From NCBI RefSeq assembly GCF_034702125.1, contig NC_085859.1, forward strand, positions 516,270 to 580,269: a stretch of 64,000 nt of DNA, read 5' to 3'. A program made the position numbers and the translations under genes. The notes under the pieces were generated by a model. The model made no database searches. It saw only the letters and a list, made by a program, of their open reading frames with translations, and had not been told where the DNA came from. This DNA is from Engraulis encrasicolus (taxonomy: Eukaryota; Chordata; Actinopteri; Clupeiformes; Engraulidae). Shown here one piece after another: positions 22,156 to 33,028 of this stretch; the stretch's first letter is position 1, and each line of letters begins with the position of its first letter.

Positions 22156-22378
22156 TTTGCCAAGCACTATATGCCAGAACAACGTGTGCATGCTGAATTG
22201 AATAAGAGGTCAAGACTGGGCCAAAAATGTAATATTACGATATTCCGGTCCGATTTAAATGAAACTAACACCAAAATCTGGAAAATGTTATGGCCCACAC
22301 TCTGAAGATGGGCAGAAAAAAATAAGTGGCGTAGGCGAAGGTTTGCGCTCTACCTAGTGCCCGTTCTAGTCTTTTTTT

Positions 22379-23614
22379 GTGACGCACATAATGGAAGTAC
22401 TTGAAGCATGTGCTAAAATGTCATTTTCTGTTGTGGAATCGCAAAGTTTCAAAGAGTTGATGAAGTCTGTGGCATCAATTTATGAGCTTCCATCGAGAAA
22501 GAACATCAAGGCCATGGTGGAGAAGAAGTTTAACTTGGAGAAGCAGAAAGCCAAAGCTGAAGTAGAAAAGGCTACTGCTGTGGCCTTCACATCGGACGTG
22601 TGGATGTCCATCCACATGGATGCCTACCTGGCCTTGACGTGCTACTATGTCAATCAAGAGGACCAGCTGGCACCTGTGCTGTTGATGGTGGGAAAGTTTG
22701 TGCAGCGCCATAAACCTGCAAATACGGCTGCCAAGACATCATCATGGAGGAATGGGGCATCTCAAAATCAAAGGTCATATGCCTGACCACTGATGGTGCT
22801 GCCAATATGCAGCTATGCAGCAATATGCTGCAGTTACGACATAGCCACGGCATTGCGCATAATTTGAATTTAGTTCTCAGGAAGGCCATTCAGGCCACAA
22901 CAGGCCTGGAGTCTGTCCGTGGCAAAGCCAGGGATGTGACCACCTTTTTTAGAACCAGTACAGTTGGCAGGGAGCGTCTTCAGGCCCTGCAACTACAAAT
23001 GAAAGCACCAGTGCACAAATTAATGCAGGAGAATGAGATGAGATGGAACAGCACCTACGACATGCTAGAAAGGCTCCACGAGCAAAGGGAGCCGGTGGGT
23101 GCAGCCCTGGCCTCTCTCCACTGATATTGCGCCACTCAGTGCCACCGAATCTCAAAGCATTGCTGAGTGCCTTCAGCTCCTGGCTCCCCTTAAAGAAGCC
23201 ACAGTGGAGCTGTCCGCAGAGAAGGTGGTGTCAGGTTCTAAGATCATACCCCTCGTAAAATACCACTCTCAAAGTCAACCAACTCACCAATGACATGGCC
23301 AAGGACCTGGGCCAAAACCTGCTGACCCAGATGTCAGAACAACTGAAAAATTATGAGATGGCAGGGCACCATTCCCTGGCAACCCTGCTTGATCCCAGGT
23401 TCAAGACCATGGCATCCCACTCCTGCACACTTTATCTACCTGGACTCTTCACCCTTCGACTCCTCTTCACTGGACAGTGCAGTCACTGGACAATGCACAG
23501 CTACTGTGTGTGTGTAGACACAGTTGGCTTGTGTAACCCCCCCGGACTACTGATACTCCTGGACACTTTGTTTTGGCCACCCAGCACAGGTGACACTATG
23601 TACACTTTATTTTT

Positions 23615-23671
<57 letters not shown>

Positions 23672-24605
23672 AGTGACACAGGGGGCGACTTGTGTTACCC
23701 CCCCCCCCATCTCTTTTTCTAAGGAATACAATGGACATTGTACTAGGCAGAGAGACTATGGACACTCCTGGACACTTTATGGCCACTTTGTCTTGGCTTC
23801 TATGTGCCACTCAGCTAAGGCACATGTGAACACTGTGGACACTTTACACTTTATTTTTTGGTGTGTGTGTGTGTGTGTTGTGTGTGTGTGTGTGTCTTGT
23901 GTGTGAGAGAGAGATATGCCTGGGCAAATGTATGTAACAGTGAGCTATATATGATGATTATTTTATGTGTAATATGTGTGTTACGTCTTGTGGGCAATGT
24001 CTTTATTTATGTATGTGTGTATGCTACTTGACACCTTAATTTCCCCCTGGGATCTCTCTACTCTATTTTCTAACCAAAGCAATCAGCATAATGCAGTGAA
24101 GAAACTGACTTCAGAATGTGCCTCGGTCATTAGACAAAGGACACCTGCGGATGCAGAGCAGGCTTCAACGTCCACTGCACCTCCAGCCGCAGATCCATCA
24201 GGTAAAGACCGTTGTTAGTACTGTATTGTTATTTTTCATAATTATTATATATTTTAATGCATTACTATTCTCATTGCAGGATTGTGGGAGCTGCTGGACA
24301 CTGAGGTCAAAGAGAAGGCCAGTGCTCGCAGTGCCACTGCAAATGCATCGGTGGAGACTACCCGCTATCTTACAGAGCCCAATATAGGTAGACAGGAAGA
24401 CCCCCTGCTATATTGGGCTAAACACAAACATGTGTACCCACATTTGTATGTGCTTGCACGTAATTTACTGTGCATTCCGGCCTCCTCAGTGCCGTGTGAG
24501 CGTGTTTTTTCAAAGGCCGGGGAGGTAAAAAAAAAAAGAAAAAAAAGAAACAGGCTCAACCCCAACACTGTCGAACAGATCATTTTCCTCAATAAAAAAT
24601 TGTAA
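22379..24605 (+). pseudogene. hAT transposase (Ac/ZBED1-like), broken
   Basis: Forward blocks in order: SFSVVESQSFKELMKSVAS, PSRKNIKAMVEKKFN, ATAVAFTSDVWMS, YLALTCYYVN, KVICLTTDGAANM, HGIAHNLNLVLRKAI, MRWNSTYDMLERL, APLSATESQSIAECL, HSLATLLDPRFKTMA. After a nested insertion come AVKKLTSECASVI, DPLLYWAKHKHVYPHLYVLA and SVPCERVFSKAGE, the hAT dimerisation region, ending at TAA after 24602. The N-terminal BED finger is missing. Frame changes lie near 22720, 23120 and 23290. A GT-AG intron at about 24202-24280 separates the last two coding pieces. The conserved cysteine before the AHNLNL block is replaced. It is inactive. Confidence 0.82.
23405..24075 (+). mobile_element. LINE 3' fragment nested in the hAT gene
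   Basis: It interrupts the frame after DPRFKTMA. It holds GT microsatellites (23613-23671, 23861-23895) and ends with AATTTCCCCCTGGGATCTCT, the usual tail of fish CR1/L2-type LINEs. No coding sequence remains. Confidence 0.6.
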
Positions 24606-25265
24606 TTCCCATCTTATCCACTCCCACCCACAACCTCAGTTCACAAGCACGTCATCATTCACTTCCCCATCATTCCACCATTGCACCTTACAATCATCTA
24701 AGAGCACCACTACTGTCTCACTTGTAAACAACAACTCATTTGGCTAACTGATTTGGTTAGGCCTATAATATGACTGGTAGGCTATATAACAATCTTAGCA
24801 TCTTGCCTGTTGCACATACACACAGTTCCATACACTTGGTTCATGGTCTCATTTTGCAAAGATTGTGGTCACTGAGGCCCAAGTGAAATCAATTAGGTTA
24901 AAGGTTATGGCCAATAGGATAGGCCTACAATAAAACGTGCAGTGCATGCTTCTCCATTCTTTTCCAAGTTTAAGTTATTCAACAAACATGACACAATAAT
25001 TAACTGCACATTTCACACAGTAAATGAAATCATTTTGTTCATGCAATAAGCAATATTTATTTCACGTTCTATTTGTTGTGTACATATTTATTGAATAACT
25101 TGACATGAGACATGTCTTTGGTGATAGATATCACTGTATATTTGGCCACTTGTCATTTTTGTTTCTATTGAGTGGTGTTATTTTCTCTTTATGTAATTTT
25201 CTTTAATTTACATTTGGGTTTCTGTGTGATTCCTTTTTTCTGTTTGTGTTTTTAACTATGACCTG
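24606..25265. other. Spacer without a recognised gene
   Basis: AT-rich DNA after the hAT stop codon. No TIR or poly(A) signal could be assigned. Confidence 0.4.
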
Positions 25266-25440
25266 ACTTGGAGGAGATGTCACTCGATGGCGCATTGCGC
25301 CCACCCCTTCCTTCAAAAGTCTTTAAAAGAACTGTCAAGTTACACAAACTCACATACACCTGACGAAGACCAGACATGGTCGAAACGTTGTGTTAATAAA
25401 CCTGGAGCAGCAACAGTGTGCGGACCTTCCTTCTTGTCAT
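25266..25440 (+). mobile_element. Solo Penelope-type end with hammerhead-like motif
   Basis: The motif at 25360-25391 reads CTGACGA, stem GACC/GGTC, GAAAC, and a stem III closing on GTT. AATAAA follows at about 25396. It resembles the other Penelope pseudo-LTRs here, with no coding sequence attached. Confidence 0.5.
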
Positions 25441-25888
25441 GTTTAATCGTGTTTCAGTCCGGCACCTGTTTAATCTGGGTGTGCGCACTCTCCAAAACGC
25501 TACTCACAACGTTCTATTTGTTCACATTATCAGTCTTCTGCCCATAATAGTCAGGTTCATTACGTTTGGATCTGAACCTTTCGCTGGATTTTTATGGGGA
25601 TTTGGAAAACTATACATTTTTGAAAAGTATATTGTAGTAGGGAATGGATCGCACTCAATTTTTCTTCTTTCTTGTGGTTTTATTTTATTTTAACTTTGTG
25701 TCACTGTTGTTGGTTGAAGTGTCTGTTATGCTCCAACAGGTGGCGCAGAGGGCACCCCACTTAATGAACGGCGTAAAAGCTTGATGTGGTGGGGCACCTG
25801 CTGCGCCATCTCTAATGAGCAATTAGAAACAGGTGACAAGGAGGTTGCTCCTTTAAAAGACTTCAGGAAATAGACTGAATTTGTGACA

Positions 25889-25922
25889 CTGAAGAAGGCT
25901 CTGTGCAGCCGAAACGTCTGTC
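25889..25922 (+). ncRNA. Hammerhead-like motif in the left pseudo-LTR of PLE-1 (repeated at 29353-29386)
   Basis: CTGAAGA, stem II GGCT/AGCC, GAAAC, stem III AC/GT closing on GTC. Confidence 0.5.
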
Positions 25923-26089
25923 ATGTCAGTCCCTGCAAAGTTAAAATAAAATAAAACCACAAGAAAGAAGAAAAATTGAGTGCGATCCATTCCCTACTAC
26001 TAGATTACTTCAGAGACGCACCAACAAGACGGAAGAGCGCGGTGTGTGAAAGATAACCTTGTAATTGATTTACATCAGCAGCCTCCAAG

Positions 26090-27210
26090 ATGTCATTCGA
26101 AACAATAAGCAAACTAACAGATGCAAGAGCAAAAACCTTTACTTTCTCTGCAGCGGACAAGTCAAAAATCCTCTACCCAAAAGATGATGCATCCCCCCTG
26201 TTCCCTGATAAAGAACCATTGGACCTCTTGGAAGAAGAATTGTTAGAATTACAACAAGACGAGATTCGCCTAGAACTACACGCGAAGACTCTGAGTGAAT
26301 ACTACAGAATTGGACGCATTCCAAGAGGACTAAGAATCGAGAAGGCACCGGCAATCGGCAGAGATGACCCACAATTTTGTGAGAAGTGGTGCGAAATTCT
26401 GAATCACTGTTCAATGAATCTGATGCTACTCGTCGTCGAGCAGGCAACAAAAGAACTACAGGCTGTGAAGAGCTCCATCAAGGACTGCGTAAAAAGGACC
26501 GAAGAAAACCACAGCGGTAAAGATCTGGAGGAGATGCAGAAGAAGTTGGAGGAACAAGTCAAGAGTTTCCGAGATGACATGATGAAATTCAAATTGCGAA
26601 AATTCCGAAGAGACACCATGGACTATAAGGACAACAGGGTCTATAAATGGCTATCCTACCGACCAGGGAGACCAAGGCCTCAAAGGGACCAACGTCGCCA
26701 AACGTCCTCCACATCTTCACTGGCCTCCTCTTCCTCGTCTGTGTCTTTTTTCGAAACAGACCGGTTCACAAGAAGCAGAACAAAGAGCAGAGGAGACGAT
26801 CACGACCCACCAGGCGGGGCTCGAGGGGCAAGCGGGCGTCGAGGCAAGTGAACCCTTCTCACTTTCTTCACGCCAGCCAAGAAAATGAACAAATAGTGTT
26901 TAACCTATCGAAAAAGTCATTGACCACCGAGCAAGAAACAGTCCTTAGAAAAGGTTTGTCATTTGTCCCATCCCCGAGAATCAACCCCTTTTCAGTGAAA
27001 ATTGAACTGTTCAAGTTTCTACGGAACATCAAACTGAAAAGCTTCTTCAACCAAAGTGCGTCAGAAAACCCGCATCAGAGACCAAGATTCAGACCCAAAA
27101 GCACATTTACGCCACAAGTACAAAATTCATCTGTGAACACTTTCTGCCGCATAGTCGAACATGATATTGACACTCTACTGGGAGACAAAAAAACATTTGA
27201 AAAAATATGA
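26090..27210 (+). CDS. PLE-1 N-terminal region, split by frame changes
   Basis: The frame starting at ATG 26090 encodes 253 residues: an acidic, helix-rich segment (LLEEELLELQQDEIRLELH) and a Ser-rich stretch SSTSSLASSSSSVSFFETD, stopping at TGA 26849-26851. The next frame continues the expected protein with a basic RRSRPTRRGSRGKR segment, FNLSKKSLTTEQETVLRKG and NPFSVKIELFKFLRN, stopping at TGA 27208-27210. The switch is best placed at a run of six T (26746-26751), because PLE-2 has the same order (Ser-rich, basic, NLSSKTL) in its remnants. In intact Penelope elements this region joins the RT in one frame. Confidence 0.7.
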
Positions 27211-29117
27211 CAAAAAACTTAACAGCATCCCAGCGTGAGGCTTTAATAACTTTGAAAGAAGACCAGTCTATAGTCATACAGAAAAGTGATAAAGGCGGTG
27301 GAATTGTTCTACAGGACACTTCAACATATATACAGAAAATCAAGGACATGTTAAGTGATGCCACCTGCTACAAAAAACTGCCCTTAAATCCTGTTCAATC
27401 ATATAAAGACGCACTGAACCGAAAAATACACCAAGGACAAGACATGAAACATCTCAACGAACGTGAAGCGAAATTCCTAGCAAATGAACACCCAGTTACA
27501 CCTGTGCTTTATGCACTACCAAAAATACACAAATCAGAAACTGACCCTCCATACCGTCCAATTGTTTCAGGAATCAACTCCTTAACAGAGAAAGTGTCTG
27601 AATTTGTGGATTACCATATCCAGCCTCTGGTAAAGACGTTACCATCGTTCATAAGAGACACCACTGAACTGTTAAATAAATTAAGATCAATACAGATAGT
27701 TGATGAAAATGACTGGCTAGTGACTTTGGATGTGTCCTCCCTCTACACTTCTATCCCCCACAAAGATGGCCTAGAAGCCCTTAATCATTTCCTAAACCAA
27801 ACTTCTCTAGACATTCCAGCTGATTTAATATTGGATTTTACTGAGTTTATTCTAACACACAATTACTTTTTGTTTGAGAAGGATTATTACCTACAACTTC
27901 AAGGCACAGCCATGGGCACTCCATTGGCCCCCAGCTATGCCAATTTATTTATGGGGAAGTTTGAAGAGGATTTTGTCTATAATAACCCTTTCATAAGTTC
28001 TGTCAAGGTCTGGTTTCGTTACATAGACGATTGTTTCATGATCTGGGGAGGGAGTGAGAGTGAACTTCTGAATTTTATCACCTTTCTGAATTCTCGAGCA
28101 CCTACAATTACGTTTTCATCCGAGAGGGATCTGAAGTCCATTCATTTTTTAGATGTTCTTATCTCTAAACAGAACAACGAAATCTCAACCACTGTCTTTC
28201 GAAAAAGCACTGACAAAAACACACTCTTAAGTGCCGATAGTCACCACCCCGTCCCACTCAAGAGGGGGTTACCACTAAGTCAATTGTACAGGATCCGCCG
28301 TATCTGTGACACAGACGCGGAATTTGAAAACCAGTCTACTGCGCTACTCAATCGTTTCCGCGCACGGGGCTACCCAGACCAGTGGCTATCCACGGCATAC
28401 GAGAAGGTCAGATGCTCTGAGCGTTCAGAACTCTTAATGAAATCCAAAAAGCAGTCGCGACCTTTCTCTGTGAATTACGCTTTAACTTATAACGGCCTAT
28501 CGAGACAGATAAAACATATTGTTGACGCACACTGGCACATCTTGGCGACAGATCCCTCTCTGAAGAATACATTCTCTACACGCCCTCTATTTACCTACAA
28601 ACGGTCCAATAATCTAAGTAACCTACTTGTGAGATCTGACGTGGTTCGTGAGGACAAAAGAGCTTCCTTCATAAAAGGATGTTTCCCATGTAGAAATTGT
28701 GCGGCTTGCCCGCATATTCTAAAAACAAATTCATTCACAAATCATCAAACAGGAAAAGTTTATAAAATCGACTCTTTAATTACGTGCACTTCTACAAAGG
28801 TGATTTACCTTTTACAATGTCCATGTCAGATGTCATATGTGGGTAAGACCATAAGATCATTAAAAACTAGATTAAGTGAACATAAATCAGCCATCAGAAG
28901 AGGTGACATAACGTCACCGGTTGCCAGACACTTCATGGAGAAAAACCACACCGTTCAAGAATTAAAATGTATAGGCATCGAACAAGTACACACACCACGA
29001 AGAGGAGGCAACTTGGACAAGATGCTTCTACAAAGAGAAGCATTCTGGATGTACCATCTTCAGTCAATGTCCCCGAAAGGCATGAATGAGGACTTTGAAC
29101 TAACTTGTTTTCTGTAA
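27207..29117 (+). CDS. PLE-1 reverse transcriptase with GIY-YIG endonuclease
   Basis: This 636-residue frame has Penelope RT motifs in order: KSDKGGGIVLQD (about 28-39), ALPKIHK and YRPIVSGINSLTEK (about 110-130), LVTLDVSSLYTSIPH (about 170-185), GTAMGTPLAPSYANLFMG (about 232-249), RYIDDCFMIW with the catalytic DD (about 272) and HFLDVLISK. After a Cys-rich linker (CFPCRNCAACPH) the endonuclease follows: IYLLQCPCQMSYVGKTIRSL, RHFMEKN, GIEQVHTPRRGG, LLQREAFWMYHL and the family ending ELTCFL. All key residues are present. The true start is upstream: the ATG at 27207 is fortuitous, and two six-A runs (27200-27205, 27212-27217) separate it from the N-terminal frame. Confidence 0.9.
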   Translation: MTKNLTASQREALITLKEDQSIVIQKSDKGGGIVLQDTSTYIQKIKDMLSDATCYKKLPLNPVQSYKDALNRKIHQGQDMKHLNEREAKFLANEHPVTPVLYALPKIHKSETDPPYRPIVSGINSLTEKVSEFVDYHIQPLVKTLPSFIRDTTELLNKLRSIQIVDENDWLVTLDVSSLYTSIPHKDGLEALNHFLNQTSLDIPADLILDFTEFILTHNYFLFEKDYYLQLQGTAMGTPLAPSYANLFMGKFEEDFVYNNPFISSVKVWFRYIDDCFMIWGGSESELLNFITFLNSRAPTITFSSERDLKSIHFLDVLISKQNNEISTTVFRKSTDKNTLLSADSHHPVPLKRGLPLSQLYRIRRICDTDAEFENQSTALLNRFRARGYPDQWLSTAYEKVRCSERSELLMKSKKQSRPFSVNYALTYNGLSRQIKHIVDAHWHILATDPSLKNTFSTRPLFTYKRSNNLSNLLVRSDVVREDKRASFIKGCFPCRNCAACPHILKTNSFTNHQTGKVYKIDSLITCTSTKVIYLLQCPCQMSYVGKTIRSLKTRLSEHKSAIRRGDITSPVARHFMEKNHTVQELKCIGIEQVHTPRRGGNLDKMLLQREAFWMYHLQSMSPKGMNEDFELTCFL

Positions 29118-29539
29118 CTGGCTAGGCTGTTTTTTAATGTTTGCTCCCTTCTCTATCTTTTGTGTCACTGTTGTTGGTTGAAGTGTCTGTTATGCTCCAA
29201 CAGGTGGCGCAGAGGGCACCCCACTTAATGAACGGCGTAAAAGCTTGATGTGGTGGGGCACCTGCTGCGCCATCTCTAATGAGCAATTAGAAACAGGTGA
29301 CAAGGAGGTTGCTCCTTTAAAAGACTTCAGGAAATAGACTGAATTTGTGACACTGAAGAAGGCTCTGTGCAGCCGAAACGTCTGTCATGTCAGTCCCTGC
29401 AAAGTTAAAATAAAATAAAACCACAAGAAAGAAGAAAAATTGAGTGCGATCCATTCCCTACTACTAGATTACTTCAGAGACGCACCAACAAGACGGAAGA
29501 GCGCGGTGTGTGAAAGATAACCTTAAAAAGTATATTGTA

Positions 29540-30618
29540 TAAGCAATCAGAAAAACCATGTTTCCATTTGCACAAATGTCTGCATGGCGGCCATCTTGGA
29601 TTTTTCAAAATGGCTTCCGAAAAACCATAATTTTGCAATATCTCAGCTTCTGAATGAGCTAAAACATTGATACTAACTGCTAAACCTACATTTTCAGGGT
29701 CACTGAATCTACTGGTGGTAGTTTTAATGTTCTCAGACAGTTTGTTACCATGCTAATTTATTTTAACTGGTGATTTACTGTATAGTATCTACAAGTAGAT
29801 GCATGTCTGTCAAGCCCACCATACAAAACATCCCAGCTAGAATGTGCAAAACCGTTTACGTGTCCAGCATTGTGCTGTATATATCCAGGCTTGCCTGTGC
29901 AAAGCTCATACCAGCTACATTGTATCCAGTAAACAGGAGCAGTGCCATGTAGTGAATATATTGAATGTCAACATTTTTGCCTTTTGCCTTCCTTCAGCAT
30001 GCATGTATTTTCTGTATGATGATCCTGGAAACTGACTGCAAGGCACAGTTACAAATCAAGTAATACATTGGTGTTATTAATATTGTTAATGCACATACTG
30101 TCATTAACTGGTGTTGGTGATGGTGGTGGAGTGTAACGGTGAGGGTTCTGTTTGCTGTTTGTTCTGGTTATAATCATGGGTGAAGAGCATCGAGGTGAAC
30201 AAGAGGCATTATCAAGCATTTTGAGCTCATTAACTGGAAGCTGTGTGTTCTATGCCAGTCTGACGATGCCAAAAGGTGGCTCTGGTCCAGAATCCAAGAT
30301 TAGACGCCGATGGACATGTACTGGAAGTAGTTCAAGAGGGGGCCAGTCTGAGTGATGGGGGCTATGTTAAAATCAAAAGACGACTGCAGAACTGCACTAG
30401 ACAGGCCACACCCTCCCAGTGATGCAGCACCTTCAGCATTGCTTCTAGACAGGCCAAGAGAAATGTAAGTATTGTTTCTGATCTCAAAAAAATCGGGAAC
30501 TCCACTCACTTGGTCAGTCAACCAGTAGCAAACCTAAGGAGGCAAATCAACCATGCCGTTTGGGAAATGCTAATTGTTATGGACTTGGTCAGACCAAGTC
30601 TCGAAAAATGACTGAAAA
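29540..30618 (+). repeat. Left arm of the palindrome
   Basis: It mirrors about 31650-32660. The weak frame reading MGEEHRGEQEALSSI (30179-) has its mirror copy at 32049-31651, which reads further (CILCQSDDAKTVVLVQNPRL). Both are parts of one unrecognised protein. Confidence 0.5.
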
Positions 30619-31222
30619 ATGACTGACCCAGGTACCTCAGCATCTGATTCTTCTCCACCATCCACAAGATTTCGTACGAGTCCACTCGATAAGAAACCAT
30701 GCTTCTTCTACCAAAAGGACGATAGTGAACTGCTTTATCAGGTCAAAATTGCAAATGGCGGTAAAACTCTAAAGGCTGCTGTTAAGTCCCAGAATCCCAC
30801 CCTGAAAACAAGAATGACCACCAGCATCTCAGCAGATGATGCACATTCAATTGCTGTCCAATATCACAAAGATTGCATTCAGTAGAAAGTGGCTGAAAAA
30901 GAGAATCCTCCTTACAGTCTTGCCATAACTGAAATCTGTCTGTTCTAAATGACCGAAAGAAGTCAAAAGCCCCTACTATCCAGAAGCATGTGAAGAAGAC
31001 ATGGTTCATGCTGCAATGACAGCTGATGAATATGATAACATGAAAGCAATTTACAAAGCAGCACAGGTGACAAGGACGAACATTGCAACCTTCACCAAGA
31101 CAGGCCAGGGAACAGATGCCATACAAGTATCCAGCAACATCAATGATGTCCCAGCTGAACTGTACAGACTAGCAAGGGTGTGTCTCTCTTTCGGCCACTT
31201 TCTACTGAATGCAAGTTCATGA
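30619..31222 (+). pseudogene. Remnant of an unrecognised Cys/His protein, forward copy
   Basis: Pieces read LDKKPCFFYQKDDSELLYQV, SQNPTLKTRMTTSISADDAH, IAVQYHKDCIQ, then after a stop (TAG 30883-30885) and frame changes MTADEYDNMKAIYKAAQ and INDVPAELYRLARVC. A C-x2-C to H-x3-C plan (CFFY, YHKDC) suggests a zinc knuckle with one Cys changed to Tyr. I know similar reading frames from repeated genes of fish and cnidarians but cannot name the family. Confidence 0.4.
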
Positions 31223-31224
31223 TT

Positions 31225-32049
31225 CTCCAAGGCTTCTGAATCAAGCATGTTGACATACATTTTTTTTCAATGATGTCCATGCTTTGTTTTGTGTTTCCAC
31301 ATCAATACGGTTGATCAGCTCAAGCAGACATGTTAACGTCAAGGCTTCTTTGAGAGTTGTATTTCTGTCAGGCCTGGGTCTCGCCGTACATGACACATGT
31401 TTTGTCCCACAATCTTTGTGATATCATACATCAATTGCATGTGCATCATATGCTGAGATGCGGGTGTTCAGTCTAGTTTTGAGTGTGAGATTCTGGGACT
31501 GTTCCAAAGCAGCCTTTGGAGATTTTGCGGCATTCGCAGTTCTGACTAGATAAAGTAGTTCACCATCGGCCTTTTGGCAGATGGAGCTTTGTTTCTTGAC
31601 AAGTGGAGTGGAGAATTAGATGTTGAGGAGCCTGGGTCATCCATTTCTGTTCATCCTCTCTTCTTGCCACGCTTCTTGGCTGTGCACCGTCCTGTAGAGA
31701 TTATGTGCATGTTGGTTGCTTGCATGCTGTATTTGAACCTTGTTGGTTGCACCTGAGTGACAGGAGAGATGCTAGACTGCATTCTGTGTCCCTGGTGTCT
31801 CAGCTGTGCAGTTCTGCAGTCGTCTTTGGATTTAACATGGTCCCAATCACTCAGATTGACCCTCTCTTGAACTACTTCTCGTACATGTCCATTAGTGTCT
31901 AATCTTGGATTCTGGACCAGAACCACCGTCTTGGCATCATCAGACTGGCATAGAATACACAGCTTCCAGTTAATGAGCTCATGGGCTTGACATGTCTCTT
32001 GTTCACCTCGATGTTCTTCACCTGTGAATATAACCAGAACAAACAGCAA
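31225..32049 (-). pseudogene. Inverted copy of the Cys/His protein and its upstream part
   Basis: Minus frames give MGEEHRGEQETC..INWKLCILCQSDDAK and DTNGHVREVVQERVNLSDWD (32020-31850). Nearer the centre lie ADGELLYLVRT, SQNLTLKTRLNTRISAYDAH and YHKDC (about 31580-31410), paralogous to the forward copy. One stop precedes YHKDC. Together with the forward copy it shows that the palindrome includes coding sequence. Confidence 0.45.
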
Positions 32050-32706
32050 GCAGAACCCTCACTGTTACACTAAAGCACACTCACCAACACCAGTTAATGA
32101 CATGCTCGTATGTGCATTAATAATATTAATAACACCAATTGATTTGTCACTCTGTCTTGCAGTCAGTTTCCAGTATTATCATACAGAAAATGCATGCATG
32201 CTGAAGGGTTCCCCCAAATTAAAAAAAATGAACACCTGTTGACACTCAAAACATTCACTATTTGGCGCTGCTCCTGTATATTGGATACAATGTAGCTGTG
32301 AGATTTGCACAGGTAAGCCTGTAAATGTACAGCAAAAGGGTGGACATGTAAACTGTACCAGTTTTGCACATTCAAGCTGGGATGTTTTAAATGGTGGGCC
32401 ATCTACTCATAAATACTATAAATCAATAGTTCAAATAAATTGGTGTGGTAACAAAATGTCTGACAACAATAAAACTAACACCATTAGATTCAGTGACCCT
32501 GAAAATGTTGGTTAAGCAGTTAAAATCAATGTTCTAACTTATTCAGAAGCTGAGAAATGACAAACTATAGGTTTTTCGGACGCCATTTTGAAAAATCCAA
32601 GATGGCCGCCACCTGTGCAAATGGAAACATTGTTTTTCTGATTGCTTATACTATCTACTTTTCAAAAATGTATAGTTTTCCAAATCCCCATAAAAATCCA
32701 GCAAAA

Positions 32707-33026
32707 ATACATAATGAACTTGACTATAAGTTGAGAGTTGGCCTTAATGATAGAATAGACAACTGCAACTCGTAGTTTTCGAAAGCAGAGGTCATTATTA
32801 CTATTATAGAGTATTCAAAGCATTGAATTAGTGAGGTTTTTTTTCCAATACAATTGGTATCACAGCATCACCGGTTCATAAAGCCTCAATTTCCCATCAC
32901 CGCCAATAGGCAGGGAAATGCCCAATGACTCCTGTGTCGAAGCTTGTATAAAAAAACAAAACAAAAATCAAAACCAAAAACCGATCCAACGCAAGGGGAA
33001 CACTATTGGAGGTTGATTCCATCATA
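32707..33026. other. Spacer without a recognised gene
   Basis: AT-rich. Nothing recognised. Confidence 0.4.
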
Positions 33027-33028
33027 TA

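Larger units (their letters stand above)
25637..29525 (+). mobile_element. PLE-1, nearly full-length Penelope-like retroelement
   Basis: A 14-bp direct repeat AAAAGTATATTGTA flanks it (25623-25636 and 29526-29539). Pseudo-LTRs at 25695-26060 and 29159-29524 appear identical over 366 bp. An inverted piece of the pseudo-LTR end (25637-25692) sits at the left edge, a known Penelope arrangement. Between them lie an N-terminal ORF and RT plus GIY-YIG. Each pseudo-LTR has a hammerhead-like motif (25889-25922, 29353-29386). The insertion must be recent. Confidence 0.88.
25556..32706. repeat. 7.1-kb imperfect palindrome (foldback element) interrupted by PLE-1
   Basis: Without PLE-1 the left arm (25556-25636 joined to 29540-about 31200) mirrors the right arm (about 31200-32706). 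End words are GCTGGATTTTTATGGGG at the left and CCCCATAAAAATCCAGC at the right. GGCGGCCATCTTGGATTTTT, TCAGGGTCACTGAATCTA and TTGTATCCA-type blocks recur inverted at matching distances. It contains two inverted protein-coding remnants. No class could be assigned. Confidence 0.7.

Noticed and set aside
26139..26619. Minus-strand frames opposite PLE-1
   Set aside because: Shadows of the N-terminal Penelope ORF.
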